Assembly: GCA_902729315.2 (NCBI GenBank)
Contig: LR746272.1
Coordinates: 11,278,327 to 11,342,326, forward strand
Length of the DNA stretch: 64,000 nt
Direction of reading: 5' to 3'
DNA from: Spirodela intermedia
Lineage: Eukaryota > Streptophyta > Magnoliopsida > Alismatales > Araceae
In this document: in pieces, positions 12,838 to 25,681 of the stretch
How positions within the stretch are numbered: the stretch's first letter is position 1
How the letters are laid out: every line of letters starts with the position of its first letter
Position numbers and translations under genes: made by a program
Notes under the pieces: model-generated
What the model was told of the DNA's origin: nothing
The model's input: the letters and a program-made list of their open reading frames with translations, nothing else
The model's database searches: none

Positions 12838-15800
12838 ATGAAGGGAAGGAGGCCGCTGAGTAAACTTCAGCTTGCTATACCCGAGCAAGAAACGCCCGTC
12901 ACCAATTACTTGTAAGTGCCTTTGGCAAGCGGATCATGGGTTTCTCCGCGACTCTGCATCTCGGCCCAAACCGCGGCTGTATTCTCGCTCTGCTGTCTCG
13001 ATCTCCTGTTCTCGCATCATCCAGTGGAAGCGTTTGTATTTACTGCCGTTTGCATAGGACGATCTTCGTGACTGGCCATTTTGACTCTTATCTTTGTTCA
13101 CCCTTTTTTAATTAATTCTAAATGAGCAATCAGGGTGTGGCGTCTTTCAGGACGGCTAGCGGAACGTTCCAGGATGGTGATCTCCTATTGAATCAGAAAG
13201 GCTTGAGGTTGATTTCGGAAGCAGGTGGCACTCCGGTAAGTTTATTTTTTTTCCTACCGTTCTCTCACCACGCCGAGTGTTTAGTCTCTTGTTTGGAATA
13301 TGCACTAGAAGGTGGCTAAAATGAAATTGAAATTGATATTAATTGCTTGAAATAGAGTGAGATTTGTGAATGTTTACTGGATATATCATATCTCATGCTA
13401 CTTTTCCGGATTCAAGATATTTTCATCTACGGAGAGAGGAGATTCGGGCTGCGGACCAGTAATGACGCCCAGAGGCATCCCTCAAAGTTCTCCTAATGTT
13501 ACATCAGTTTATAAAACAATAATGCCGTTGATACACCGGAGAATGCGACTAGATTTCTTTTTCCGATTCCTTTTTCAGTGTGAAGTTTCCCTCCAGTATT
13601 TTTTGCAACCCAAAATTGAAATGTCTTTGCGAAACACTGGAGGGATTCGTGCCGGCATTATTTTTTAAAACTTCAACAAGAGGGGGTTATGGTAAACTAA
13701 AAAAGCTAGGATTCAGGTGGTCGGATATAAGTATCAGTCTAACTGTTCGTACAATTTTCACTACCGTTATCAATCCAGAGTATGGAGTAAAATTTTGCTT
13801 AGATTTTTTTCTTTGAAATCATGGTACTATAAGTTCACATGCTTTATCTGCGTCCCCAGGGTACTTCTTTTGGTAGTTTACAACTCAGGTTGGCCTCTTC
13901 TCATTTTGAGATATGTATATAATTAAATGTACTCATCGTGTTATAATTATTGGATTATCTATGTAACGGACAAGCTTATTGTTCTTAATGGATTGCTCAT
14001 GTTCCTCATCCAGTGGAGTTTTTAGTAGGATCTCTGTGTCCATATGTGTGTCTGTAAATTTGCATAGACATCAGTGCTTGTCCACTTGGATGTGAATTGA
14101 TGTGTGCATGAATGTGTAGTTGCGCGTATATATAGTCTACATAATCCTTTTTGTATCCCTGTGAAACTCACTTGATCCTCATTTATTTGGAGATGACCGG
14201 CCATAATTTTTCATGATTAACATATGCTTTCTTATGATCTATTGCTTGGAACTAACTTTTAAAATGTTCTTATTTTAAAAAAAAATATTATATTTCGGAT
14301 GTTATTTATTTTCATAATAGGCAACCCCAGACAGCTGGCATATTCGTTGTAGTTTATAATTAAGGGAGCTTTGACTTACAGTGCTGTGTTACCTTGTCAA
14401 AACCTCCTGTTGTGCACATCATATATCCGCTCTTTAATTGGGATGTCTCTTGTGTATCGTTCACATTTGACGAATTTTTTCTTATTGTTACTTTTCCAGC
14501 TGATCCATTCTTCTGAGACTTTAATGCGATGAATTTCGTAGCATTGAGTCAAATAAAATTTCCCCAATCAGCTTTTGGGAGGGTCGATCCATATGAGGTC
14601 ATATTTTGTTAATGTTTCCAATTCAATGAATTTAATAAACTGTGGGTAAGTGAACCTTACAGAGACTCATTTTGAACTCGATTCCTTGAGAAACTGCTTT
14701 TGGAAATCGCTGGGTTCAATTATGTTGTTGAATGATTTGACCGTCTGTATTTGTTACTTGTTTTTCATTTGGACATCTTATTGATTACTTGCACAATGAG
14801 TTTGTCCGCATGTTTTCTGTAGTTTAGACCATCCTCTCTGTTTTCAATTTAGTTCTCCTGCCAGAAAATTTTAGTGTTTCCCTTTGATAATTGGAAGAAG
14901 TTTTTTTGAACTCATTTTAATGTTGTACTTTGAAGGACAAAGAGAAATAAAACATACTTTTATTGAGGATTACGACAGAATACTGATTACTAATATCATT
15001 CGTCATTTTCTTAGTGCTAGGATTTTGTTAGGCTCAATTTAATCATGTTTCATTTGGAATTTCCTGTTTTTCCGTTTGTGCTGACTATTGTCATCTATGT
15101 GATTTTGCAGTCTAATGAACCGCCTATTGACGCAAAAGATTTGGATTTCCACTTGGAGGATTTCGAGACAGTAAAAGTGATAGGGAAGGGAAGCGGCGGC
15201 ATAGTTCAATTAGTTCGCCACAAATGGACGGGGAAGTTCTTTGCATTAAAGGTTATCATTTTAGGATTCTGATTTTTCATTATGTTCCTTCCTGCAAAAA
15301 ATATAAGTTTAACGAAAATCTGTCTGGACATTGCACTTTTCAACGTTCCATTTTGACTTTTCGATGGTTAATTTCTTGTTTCATCTAGAAGGAGATAATG
15401 CTATTTTTTTTGCTTGATCCAATAACTCTTCGTTCATTGCCATTAATGCGATAACCTGACCATCTGCATTTTCATTTGGTTACCTGAGACGTGGTTGAAA
15501 ATGGCCTGCTTTACCTGTTGGAGATACTGCAAAAACGGAAGCATTTCTTTCACTATAATTTGTATAAGGTTACATATTGTAAGACAGTAGATCAAGAGGT
15601 GTCCTATCTGAGGGCCAGTGAGGCCTTGGATCATTCAGTTTCACCAGCCAGGCCAAGAGAGACTTGTTGTTCGGGCTGAGCCCTTTCTAATTGAAAACAA
15701 CTGTAGCAAAGGAATTTTTAGTTGGATCAGAATTCAATCTTTAGGGTTACAAACTGACGTACTGGCTCCCCCAGGGATTTTCTTGCACCCCTTTGTTGTG

Positions 15801-18575
15801 AAGTTTTCCATTAAGTTGAAGAATCTATCGGTAAAACTCTACATTTTGGTAGTTATTCGTCAAATTTTTAAGGTCATCGGTTAGATCTTTCACGTATCAA
15901 TATTGCATGTTGATATTCGTGCCCTGTTATATTTCATTCCTATGTTAAGGCGACGTTGTAAAACAATTACTTTTCCTGTGTTGTATGTGCGAGAAAACGT
16001 TATGTTGTTATTGAGTGATTACATCAAGCTAGTAATCATGTTTGAAAAGTGTTTTTTTCTCCATTTGATTGACTTTCTATTGCTTCTGTTCATTGGCCAC
16101 CACGACAGGTGGTGTTGGGGTTTGACCAACTTCCATGACCTGGGGGAAAGCTCATCCGGGTGGCCAGTCCTGATGTGTTATTCCCCTCCTTGAGGTCACA
16201 GAGCAGAACCCCTGGGGCCAGAAGTGGTTTTTCCCTCTGATACTAAATAAAAGGGATAGCGGTTTAGTTAATAGTCTTAGCCTGTGACATTTGCAGTCTC
16301 TGCCTTCCTGTTGTGTCAATAACTCTTGTTTGTGTGTTCAACCAACCACTATCGGCAGTAATTCTTGTTCTAGACATGGCTTATAATGGATGGAGTAGGA
16401 AAAAAAAGCTTAATAATCAGAATACCTTGTTAGCTGAGACTATTTGACTCTCTGCTAATAGTAGTGTACCTTTCTTTTTCAGGGTATCCAGATGAACGTT
16501 CAAGAGGAAATTCGTAAGCAAATTGTGCAAGAGCTTAAAATAAATCAGGCATCCCAATGCCCACATGTTGTGGTCTGCTACCACTCCTTCTACCACAATG
16601 GAATTATATCATTGGTTCTGGAATATATGGATCGTGGTTCTTTAGCTGATGTGTTGCGGCATGTTAAAATTATTCTGGAGCCATATCTTGCTGTTGTATG
16701 TAAGCAGGTAATTTTTATCTCAATTTTCACGTCAGCCTTTCTTGCAGTTACCCACCTCAGTGGGTAAACTTTATTTCTTTTAAACATATGATTCTCTTCT
16801 TCCACAGGTTTTGAAAGGTTTGGTTTATTTACATAACGAAAAGCATGTCATACATAGAGACATTAAACCTTCCAATTTGTTGGTGAATGAAAAAGGGGAA
16901 GTAAAAATTACAGACTTTGGAGTGAGTGCAGTCCTCGCCAGTTCCATGGCTCAGCGAGACACATTCGTTGGAACTTACAATTATATGTCGGTATGTTGGA
17001 CAATGGTTGGCTATTTCCAGTCGAATGCTGGTCTCCTGAATATTTTATTCATCAAGAGTTTTGGTTCATTTTATTTTCACAGCCTGAGCGAATAAGCGGT
17101 AGCAGTTACGACTATAAGAGTGATATCTGGAGTTTTGGCTTGGTAATACTTGAATGTGCAATTGGTCGCTTCCCTTACGTACCGAGTGAGCAGGAAGGTT
17201 GGCTGAGCTTTTATGAGCTTCTGGAGGCTATAGTCGACCAACCACCCCCTGCTGCCCCTACAGACCAGTTCTCACCGGAGTTCTGTTCATTTATTTCAGC
17301 ATGGTATGCCTACCTTTTCCGAGTTCAGCGATCCAAATGCATGCTTGTCTTTTCGTTTCTGCTTTCATATCAGAAATTTAGATTTAAGTACAGAGTCTAA
17401 TGTCTTTCCTGAAGTACCTTTTTTGTCAAAGGGTTTTCTGTTATCTCAAAAGTCATATGTGGTACTTCCTTTTGGGTGTAATTTAATTTTTTTCTGGGGG
17501 CCTTGGTAGGTAGTCGTGGTTCTCCGCATCTTGGTCACCGCAATGTATTGTTTCAGATATGGGCCTATCGCTGTTCAGCTCTACTGGTTATTCTGCGTAA
17601 AACTCTTTCCAGCGTATCATTCCCCTACCTTGGCTTCACTATTCAGTCTTCTCTACTCGGTTCGTCGCCAATCGTTTCATTGGTGGCTACTTATCTCCAT
17701 TGGAGAGACCAATTTGAAACATGATATAATGATTGAAAAACTGGTGACAGACATGCGAGCCTTCCATGTTCTTGAAAAGATGCATTCTGTCGTTTTAAAA
17801 TCATGGATTCGAGTCATGGACATCTTTCTTAGGTATTGGGAATAACTGACTTTATTACTGGGTTAAGCACTGATATGAGAGGGGACCTGCAGCGCACCCC
17901 TCAACATTGACGTTAACACAAATCTCGCTTATCACGGCAGGTGAAGTCAAATTGGTGGATCAGTTTTCTTGTCGTCATACTTAGTATCGTCAGATACCCA
18001 AAGGAGACCTTTGCCGTAGACCTTTCCTCGGTGCTATTTGTAGCTATGGATGTCTGAAAGGCCGATGACTGACTGATTGACTGACTAACTGTTTCAAAGC
18101 TCCAGTAATTACTCAGATCTAAATCCGACAACAGCTGGACATTGTACCATGATCGACGAGTTATCTTCAGTATCGTGTCAAAATGATTTTATATTGGCCC
18201 CTTGGTCGTCGTAGCTTTTGTCCCACACAGCCTTAAGCCACCAAGCATATACAGTCAATTATTCTAATGAGAGTAAAACCATGTCTATTCAATAATTTAC
18301 GCATTCTTTCTGGAATTGGCCGGTAAGTAACATTGGCATTAAACTCTTGGTTTCAGTGTGCAGAAAGAACCTCGATCAAGAATGTCTGCGCTGGAATTAC
18401 TGGTTAGTATACCCATTCCCTTGTGGCGTTTCTTTTCTTTCCTGATCAAGATCATTTCCCAATCTATTTCTCCTGGGTCTAGGATCATCCGTTCATCAAG
18501 AAATTTGAGGATAAGGACATCGATCTCGGAATACTGGTGGGGAACCTGGAAGCTCCCGTCAATGTGTCTGTGTAA
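12838..18575 (+). CDS. MAP kinase kinase, MKK6 type (group A MAP2K)
   Basis: Eight exons encode 355 aa: 12838-12911, 13151-13235, 15111-15251, 16483-16707, 16808-16990, 17083-17303, 18357-18402 and 18483-18575. All have GT-AG introns and phases close exactly. The N-terminus ([18 protein letters not shown], then [20 protein letters not shown]) is the MKK6 signature. Kinase features are the glycine loop GKGSGG (78-83), ATP lysine in FALK (100), HRDIKPSN with catalytic Asp193, DFG at 211-213, and an activation loop with Ser221 and Thr227 in the plant S/T-x5-S/T pattern. It phosphorylates MAP kinases. In Arabidopsis MKK6 acts between ANP kinases and MPK4 in phragmoplast expansion during cytokinesis. 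Introns 2 (1.9 kb), 3 (1.2 kb) and 6 (1.05 kb) are long. An in-frame upstream ATG at 12628 has no intervening stop and could add 70 residues, but family conservation favours 12838. Confidence 0.95.
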
Positions 18576-18640
18576 CTTGTCAAGGTGGTGTTTCCCCTAT
18601 TTCATCACATACAGACTGGCACTCTTGAGTGCGAACGCTT

Positions 18641-18687
18641 GTACCTGCACCAGCATGTACAAAGCAGCCTGTACCTGCACCAGCATG
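18641..18687. repeat. Short tandem repeat in the MKK6 3' flank
   Basis: The 18-base unit tgtacctgcaccagcatg occurs at about 18641 and again 29 bases later. It lies 65-115 bases after the MKK6 stop codon and is therefore likely in the 3' UTR. Confidence 0.8.
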
Positions 18688-21600
18688 AAACTGCAGTATG
18701 TTCACCTCGTACCACCCTTTTTTCGTGTAGAATGTGGGATTATGTATTGAATCAACTCTGCATTATCTGGGAGCCAAGTGTAGCTTTTTGGGGGGCGTTT
18801 TGTCTTCCAATCAGAGCCTGTTTGCAGTATGAACGAGACCTAATAGATAATTTTTCAAAGCCTGTATTTTTCTCCTAGTTCATTCTGTGACCTAAAAGAT
18901 GCAGAGTATGAAACTGCACCAGATCATGTACTAAATTCTGCGAAATATTGAAATTCCTGTTCGTGGATGAATAAGTGATGGAAGTAATTTTGAATATGGC
19001 GAGGAGAGATGGCAGCATGGTTCGAATGCTCACTAGAGATTAGGCTGATTATGAAATTTAGATAAAATTTAGATAAAATTTATGAACTGGGTTCTAGATG
19101 CTTTATCCGTCGCCGCCATTTAATTCTCTTCAGCCTCTTACGTGGGTTCAGTTTTTGATAGGGTTTTCTCTTTGCTTTAAAGAAGAATATATTAAGCCCA
19201 TTTGGTGAAATATTTCTCTCCAGTGACGATGATAACAAGATTTGGGCGATTTATGCGGTTTTAGTACAATTAAAAATGCTGTTTCTTGGGAGGGTTGGAA
19301 TATTCGGGGATAGGGGCAAAAAGGTAATTATCTAACCAGAGCCTTAGGGTTTCGCCATACGTTGCTGCACGAGGACTGTGCTTATATGCTGCCGTAACGC
19401 TTGGCCAAGAGTTTACCCTTTCTCCTCCTCCCCTCTGCTTGCCGTTTCTCTCCTCACGCGATCAATCTATCGGTCTCGAATGGGAAGCGCCTCTTTGTTC
19501 TTCGGTTTCTTCCTGTTAATTTCTATACACGTTTCTGAATGATACTCCTCTCAAACGGCGATGGTGTTCTGGGGACCCTGCAGGATTGTGTGTATCGGCG
19601 CTGTGCGACTGACTATGCACATCTAGCCGAAAGTGTTTCCTGCGACATGGACTTATCTTCCTGAAGAAAGGGGGAAGGTGGGCAGTTGGATTTCAAGATC
19701 CTATTGGAACTCCGACAATCATTTTCCCCACATCCGCTCCGCCCGGCCCCATCTCCCTCCTCGCCGTTTAGGGCTTCTCAGCCCGGCTCTAAATCTTTCG
19801 AAGGGCCATGATTTCTAATCACCTGTGATTTCTTGCCATCCGCAAGTGCGTCGAAGATTTGGGATGCTTGTGTTTCATAGATTCTTTCACCCACCACATC
19901 GTGTTTTTTTCTCTCTGGTCGTCATAGATTCTGTCTAGAGAGAGAGGAGAGAGAGAGATGATGGGTTCATCTGCGAAATGTGGTTTCGCTAGAAAGAACG
20001 AAGAAATATACAGATCCAGAGGCCCATCTGTTTTCCAAATGTGATTGTAATTATCTGCTCGTTTTCTAGTTTGCTTACCTTCCCAAGCTTTGATTATATT
20101 GAAATACACAGGACTGCGTTTTTGTAGAAATAAACTGAGATGGGACGTCTATCCACTGAGACGGGGGGGGGGGAGGGTTGAGGGTTCACTTCGAAAATGG
20201 AGAAGCAAAGACGACCTTGTTTCCAAATGTGGCACTAAATATCTGCTCGTTCTCTAGATCGTTGAGCTCCTCAAAAGCTCTGACTTTTTTGAAATGCTTC
20301 GAAATTGGTTCGTGTAGGAATAACCAATAATATTTTCCGACCAGATTCCGCTAATACAACCTTCGAATGCTTTATAGGTCAGTGTCTGGTTCAATTTATC
20401 AATTATTTTTTAATTTAAGTATTCATTATAGTATGAAAATCAGAACGAGCAAGTGATCCATCTTATTCCAGTCAATGCCTATCTCGTTCAATCGGAGGTA
20501 TATTTTTTCACTGGATTTCTGTCATCTTCCAAATCTTTGATTTTCTTTACTTGCTAAACAGCGAAGACCGCAAAACTTGACCCATTTTTATTTTGGTTTT
20601 CGGGTTGGATGGATTAATATATTTAGTCAAGCTTTTTGCTACCCCGTCTACTGTGCATGCAGTTCCCGGGCGGCATGCTATCTGGAAGAAGTCAACGTAC
20701 GGACGAATTCAATGGCTCCGTTGAAAAAGTTGAATGGGTCAAATGACGGCGTTATGGGACCGCAAATTGGAAACTAATGGCCTCTAGGATGTTCAGTACA
20801 TTAGCTGAGGGTTTGATCCAAAAGTAGATGAAGATGAGGTATTCCGATTAGGTGAGGCGAGGGGGCTTCCTTGTTTGGACAACGCCTTGTCGGAACAGAG
20901 CCGGCGTCGTCCCGTGCTCCACGTGGGTCGCTCCAGCGGATAGGCGTGGCGCCGCCTACGTGGAGGGCGGATAAGAGTGCGGCTCCCTTTTGCGGTGGGA
21001 AGGGAGGCGCCTGACGCCGCCAGTTTAAAATCCCTTTAAGACACCCCGCGCCGAGTCGGTGGGTGTCGACGCCACTTCCGCATCCACGAACCTCGACGTT
21101 TCATCCGCCGTAGGGTCTGAGCAGCGCTTGGAAGAAGAATATAGGAGCTGACTAATCTGAGATAAGTCGGTCACGGCTGCACCGACTGTGACTTTTGGTC
21201 GGATTTTTCTAAGCTTTCGGCCGCTAAATTCAGCCGAAGATCAAATCGTGGCTCCCTCTTTGTATATATCTATCTACCAATCTATCTATGAAGACCGAGT
21301 CTTGGCCGCGATCCTGGCTCAGAAGCTCCGAGACCAACCAATTCCTCTTCTACGCCGGCCCCCGTGGGAGCCACAGCTACCCCAGTGAAAAAGGATTGAC
21401 TTTTTAGAACTAAAATCTGGATTTTTATCTCGAATAGCCCCAACTCTTCTAACCCACCAACCCTCAACGTCCATCCTCTCCCCACCCTCCCTCAAATCGG
21501 GACCGTGGACGCCTGTCTTGGACTCTCTCTCGCGACTGCCGCGTGCCAGGAAGCCAGGGGTCTCCGGCGACCTTCCGACAAAGCTCGTGGGAAACGACGG

Positions 21601-21944
21601 TCGCCGCCGCGAGTCCCGCCGGTAATTTGCTCGATGCGGGCAACCTCGCCGGAGCCCACAGGATCCCTCGAGACCCGCCCCGGCCGGGTCAAATCCCTGC
21701 ATCATGAATGGCCGTGCGGATGGATGAGCGAGCGGCTGAGTCGGATATGGATGACTCCTTCCCCCCAGCCAGGGCCTTATCCACCGTCTCCTGTTCGAGG
21801 GAGTACGGCGGTCGGGCCTATCCTTCGCCCCGTGCTCTAGAACATTAATTTTTTCCCACAAGCGGATGGCCCCCGTCCCCATCACCCGAATAAAGTATCC
21901 ATAAAGCGTCCTTCTTCAAGTCGAGTTATCCTTATTTACGTGTG

Positions 21945-21957
21945 TATATATATATAT
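21945..21957 (+). promoter_or_regulatory. Candidate TATA region of the OXS3-like gene
   Basis: A 13-base alternating TA run lies ~140 bp before the ATG at 22095, with a pyrimidine-rich stretch between them. Position and sequence suit a plant core promoter, but the run could equally be a dinucleotide repeat. Confidence 0.35.
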
Positions 21958-22094
21958 GTGTATATCTGCCTATGCGTGCGCGATCGTTCAACCTCTGCGT
22001 CCCGTCTGTTCCGTCTGCCTTCTACCTTGTGCTCCGTTCCCGTTCTCCCATCTGCTCTGATTTGCCTGGCTGAAGAAACTCTGCTCTGCGCGAC

Positions 22095-22726
22095 ATGGGC
22101 GAAGGAAACAAGGATATGCCCCATGGCGTGGTGATAAACGGCGAGGAGGAGGACGAGGAGCTGTTCGGGCCGGTCTCGTCGTCCAGCGGTTCTGAGGACT
22201 CGCTCGGCTCCTCGACGTCGTCGGACCTCACCGACGACGCCTCCTCCTCGTCGCCATCGGGCTCTCCCCCGCCGCCGTCGTCGGACCAGCTCGGGCCACT
22301 CTTCGGGCTGTCCTCCCTCATGACCCATCTCCCCGCCAAGTGAGTATTCCCCTCCATATACCCATCTATCTCTGGCCATGACGTCCTTCCGCTTACAACG
22401 ATTCCTCTGGCTGTCGCAGGCGAGGGCTCTCCAATTATTTCTCCGGCAAGTCCCAGTCCTTCACCTCCTTTTCGAGCGTGAGATGCGTGGAGGACCTCGC
22501 CAAGAAGGAGATTCCCTTCAGGAGGAAGATGAAGCCGTGCAAGAGCTACGGCGGCATAGCCGATTTGAGTAATAGATCGTCGCACTTCGCGCCAGGGCCT
22601 TGCAGCAAGGCCATATCGAAGAAGAACTCGAGGAGTTCTTGCGCTTCCCTGGCCACCAGGAGAATTAACAGCGGCTCCTTTTGTAGCCCCAAACCGCCGC
22701 TGATTCCTATACAGAAAAACATGTAA
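22095..22726 (+). CDS. OXIDATIVE STRESS 3 (OXS3)-like protein
   Basis: Two exons, 22095-22339 and 22420-22726, joined in phase 2 across an 80-nt GT-AG intron, encode 183 aa. The N-terminal third is acidic and serine-rich (EEEDEELFG, then runs of Ser/Asp/Pro). The conserved family block follows the splice: GLSNYFSGKSQSFTS (residues 84-98), then VEDLAKKE, then a basic RRKMKPCKSYGG. A Lys/Arg/Ser-rich C-terminus ends in IPIQKNM. This order (acidic-serine leader, SGKSQSFTSL-like core, basic tail) is that of Arabidopsis OXS3 and OXS3-like proteins. They are small nuclear proteins that raise tolerance to heavy metals and oxidants and have been linked to chromatin and stress-gene expression. The biochemical role is not settled. 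The ATG is preceded by an in-frame-neutral GC-rich leader, and no better start is visible. Confidence 0.85.
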
Positions 22727-24394
22727 TTAATCACCCAGCAAAATTCCGCAGAGAAATCTCATCCTACGGTGCTCTTCCTTGTGGCCTCCTCTTGTGCAGG
22801 CGCCCCTTTCGAGCATGATGTTCATCAAGTTCATAACAGAAGGCTCCTCCTCTTAGATTGAAAACAAGGAGAGGTCTGAGGTGGAATGAACGAAGATCGT
22901 CTCCAAAGTGTGCAGAATTTCTCATCACGAAAAGAAAATCTCTCCCTCGGGCATTAAAAAACAACGGCTCGGACAAATTCCGTGGTATACTCGCAGTCTG
23001 TGGACGATAACGTGGATAAATAATCTCTAAATCCTGGGTTTCGTCGCACGACGGGGGTGTCAACGGGCTCGATCCCTTTGAAGTCGGGGGCCAACTGTCC
23101 AATATTAGTCAAGCTGATTAAACATATTGACCCATTTTATTGTACGATCTACATCAGAGCTATTTTGCTCGTTACGTTTGGAAAAAAATAGGGCTAGAGC
23201 AACTTTCGGGCTAACTCCTGGCTCGTAAATGCCCCCCAATGAATAAATAGGAAATGGGTTTCATTTTGACAAGAAAAATAAAGCTCTGGGCAAGTTCACG
23301 AGCTAGTCCACTACCATACATCGGATACCCTCGCCTTCCTCGTAGTTGACTCGGCGTTGACTTAATTGTGGAGTTCTGGCCCAAGTTTTCAATGGGCTGA
23401 CTTCGCCGGCCTAAAACAGAGGCCCAAGCTATCAGCGCAGGAGCTGAGCTGGGCTTCTCTGGCCCGGCGGTTCTGAGCTATGATGGCGACAAAGGAGAGA
23501 CAAATCTCCTCATGGGCTGTAGGCCACGGCTGGCGTGGCTTCCTAATAGGCAGTCAACGTCACGATGAGCTGGAAGGCCTGGGGGTGAGGACAGTCCGGC
23601 TAGGCCCCGGCATAACATCCAGCGTCGCCGCCGCAGCCCCGCCGTGAAGTCGAACTGGCAACGGCGGCGGCTGCGGATCCACCCGCCTTCAAGGTCTCCC
23701 TCCGGCGGAGCATTGAATGGGAACGGCGAGGCTGGCGGTCCCCTTCCGCCCGACCTGGGCAGTGAATGAGGAACGGCTTTTACACGCCAGTCCCTGCATT
23801 TTGTTGGAGTAGGATGATCTACCCGACTTTCAACAGTGGGCACCCAAGGATCTTTCGGAAATACACTGTAGGTTCTACGGGTATCGCCAAAATAAGAAGA
23901 TGCCGTCGATTACCTGTCATTACACCAAAAGCCGGAGGGGCCTTCTGTCATTCAAAATTGGCCGCCTCCCCCCCTTCCCCTTCCCCTTCAGGCGGCCCAA
24001 GAGCAGGTAGGGGAGGTTGGGGCCAAGATCGTCGACGGCACGGCGAGCCACGTGCCGGTGAGGCCCAGGGGGCCCCGGACGTAGCGTTGGGCATTTATGT
24101 GCCATCGGTCGGTGGTGCGAGCCCAGCCCCCCACCCATCTTGTTGCCGGGGGGGGGGGTCATTGGGGTATAATGTTGAACGGATGGCCACTTAATCGCTC
24201 CCGCGTGTGTTGCCGAGGGGAAGGAGTGAACTGTGCGCCGTCCAGGCTTTTCTCGGCCCCAGAGAAGAAGGATGTCAGAGACCTGCCTTGAGCTGCCGTA
24301 GCCCTAGGGACCGTTTATCCCGCCGCGCCGTGGACTGTATCTAGAGATCCTGTGGGAAGCCCCATCTCCTCCTCCGGGACCGGAATCTCCGGCA
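22727..24394. other. Intergenic region between the OXS3-like and LRR genes
   Basis: No gene is supported. The first part is AT-rich. From ~23.45 kb it becomes GC-rich with overlapping frames on both strands that show no domain. An 11-G run lies at 24148-24158. The LRR gene promoter should be in the last few hundred bases; no clear TATA box was seen. Confidence 0.5.
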
Positions 24395-25681
24395 ATGCCC
24401 ACGGGTTGCTGCTTGCCTCTTCTCTTCTTCTTCCTCGTCTGCGGAGAGGCCTCTCCCCAGGCGTCGGCTTTCGTTGGGTTCGGCAATGGGGGCGGCCTCG
24501 GTGTCTGGGTGAACGGAGGGGTGGGTGTCTCCACCCAGAACCCGCCGCCGGGGGGCTCGTCGGAGCCTTCATCCAGCGGGGAGTACGCGGCGCTGCAGGC
24601 TTTCAAGTTCGCCATCACTGGGGACCCTTCGGGCGTCCTCGCCAACTGGGTCGGCCCCAATGTCTGCTCCTACAGGGGGGTTTTCTGCTCCACTCCGCCG
24701 GCGGACGACATGCCGTTCTCCCCCTCCTCGCCGGGGCGCGTCGTCTCAGCCATAGATCTGAACAAGGCCAACCTCCAGGGCACCCTGGTGAAGGAGCTCG
24801 CCCTTTTAACCCATCTCTCCATCCTTCACCTTAACAGCAACAGGTTCTCTGGGACGGTCCCTGACGCGTTCAGGGACCTCGAGTTCCTCACAGAGATCGA
24901 TCTCAGCAACAATCACTTCTCGGGGCCTTTCCCCGAACCCATTCTGTACATGCCGAGCTTGGTCTACCTTGACCTCCGATTCAACAGTTTATCGGGGGGG
25001 GTTCCCGACGAGCTCTTCGCGATGGACCTCGATGCCATCTTCCTCAACAACAACCACTTCGAGGGGGAGATCCCCATGAGCCTCTGGAGCTCGTCGGCCT
25101 CCGTCATCAGCCTGGCCAACAACAGGCTCACGGGGTCCATCCCAGCTAGTTTCGGCTACACAGGGTCCGGTATAAGGGAGTTGCTCTTCCTCAACAACAA
25201 GCTCACCGGGTGCATCCCTGAGGGCGTCGGGCTCCTCTCAGACATCGAGGTCTTGGATCTCAGCTTCAACTCCCTCAAGGGCCACCTCCCCAGTTCGCTC
25301 TCGTGTCTTTCGAGCATCGAGGTCCTTAACATCGCCCACAACGAGCTCTCCGGCGTGCTTCCCGACGTCGTCTGCTCTATGAGGAGCCTCCTGAACCTCA
25401 CCATCTCCTACAACTTCTTCTCCGGGTTCAGCCAGGACTGCGGGAAGACCTTCAGGAGCGCATGGTTCGACTTCTCTGGGAACTGCATCCCCGGCAGGGA
25501 TTTGCAGAGGCCTCCGCCGGAGTGCATCGGGGTCTCCGGCGACGGTCTTAGCTGCCTTCGGGTCCCCCCCACGAGACCCGTGGCTTGCGGTCTCCCCCTG
25601 GGCACTGGTCTCGGGGTCGGAGTCGGGGTTTCCCTTGGCGATCGTGAAACCCCTCCGTCGCCCGCGAGCTCTCCTCCATGA
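24395..25681 (+). CDS. Secreted leucine-rich repeat protein (LRX-like, no extensin domain)
   Basis: A single exon encodes 428 aa. Residues 1-~24 are a signal peptide, followed by a Gly-rich and a Pro/Ser-rich linker (28-62). An LRRNT-type cap follows (EYAALQAFKFAI at 63-74, Trp85, Cys91 and Cys98). About nine to ten plant extracellular LRRs span ~117-345 (for example ILHLNSNRFSGTVPDAF, IDLSNNHFSGPFPEPI). A Cys-containing C-cap covers 349-387, and a short Pro/Ser tail ends at 428. The arrangement matches the LRR half of leucine-rich repeat extensins and the At4g06744-like family. There is no transmembrane segment, no kinase and no SPPPP repeat array, so it should be an apoplastic protein that binds a ligand or wall component. 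No ligand can be inferred. Third codon positions are almost all G/C. The gene lies tail-to-tail with the acid phosphatase, 570 bp apart. Confidence 0.88.
   Translation: MPTGCCLPLLFFFLVCGEASPQASAFVGFGNGGGLGVWVNGGVGVSTQNPPPGGSSEPSSSGEYAALQAFKFAITGDPSGVLANWVGPNVCSYRGVFCSTPPADDMPFSPSSPGRVVSAIDLNKANLQGTLVKELALLTHLSILHLNSNRFSGTVPDAFRDLEFLTEIDLSNNHFSGPFPEPILYMPSLVYLDLRFNSLSGGVPDELFAMDLDAIFLNNNHFEGEIPMSLWSSSASVISLANNRLTGSIPASFGYTGSGIRELLFLNNKLTGCIPEGVGLLSDIEVLDLSFNSLKGHLPSSLSCLSSIEVLNIAHNELSGVLPDVVCSMRSLLNLTISYNFFSGFSQDCGKTFRSAWFDFSGNCIPGRDLQRPPPECIGVSGDGLSCLRVPPTRPVACGLPLGTGLGVGVGVSLGDRETPPSPASSPP

Larger units (their letters stand above)
18576..22094. other. Intergenic region between MKK6 and the OXS3-like gene
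   Basis: The first few hundred bases are probably the MKK6 3' UTR; an 18-bp repeat there is listed separately. No coding region is supported in 18.9-21.9 kb. Notable simple sequences are 'tttagataaaa'-type units near 19056-19083 and an 11-G run at 20163-20173. Base composition changes from AT-rich to GC-rich near 20.85 kb. Overlapping frames at 21.3-21.9 kb on both strands lack domain or codon signals. Confidence 0.5.

Noticed and set aside
22022-22585. A 187-aa minus-strand frame over the OXS3-like gene
   Set aside because: Antisense shadow of the Ser/Asp-rich first exon and its intron. It crosses the intron without regard to splice sites and has no domain.
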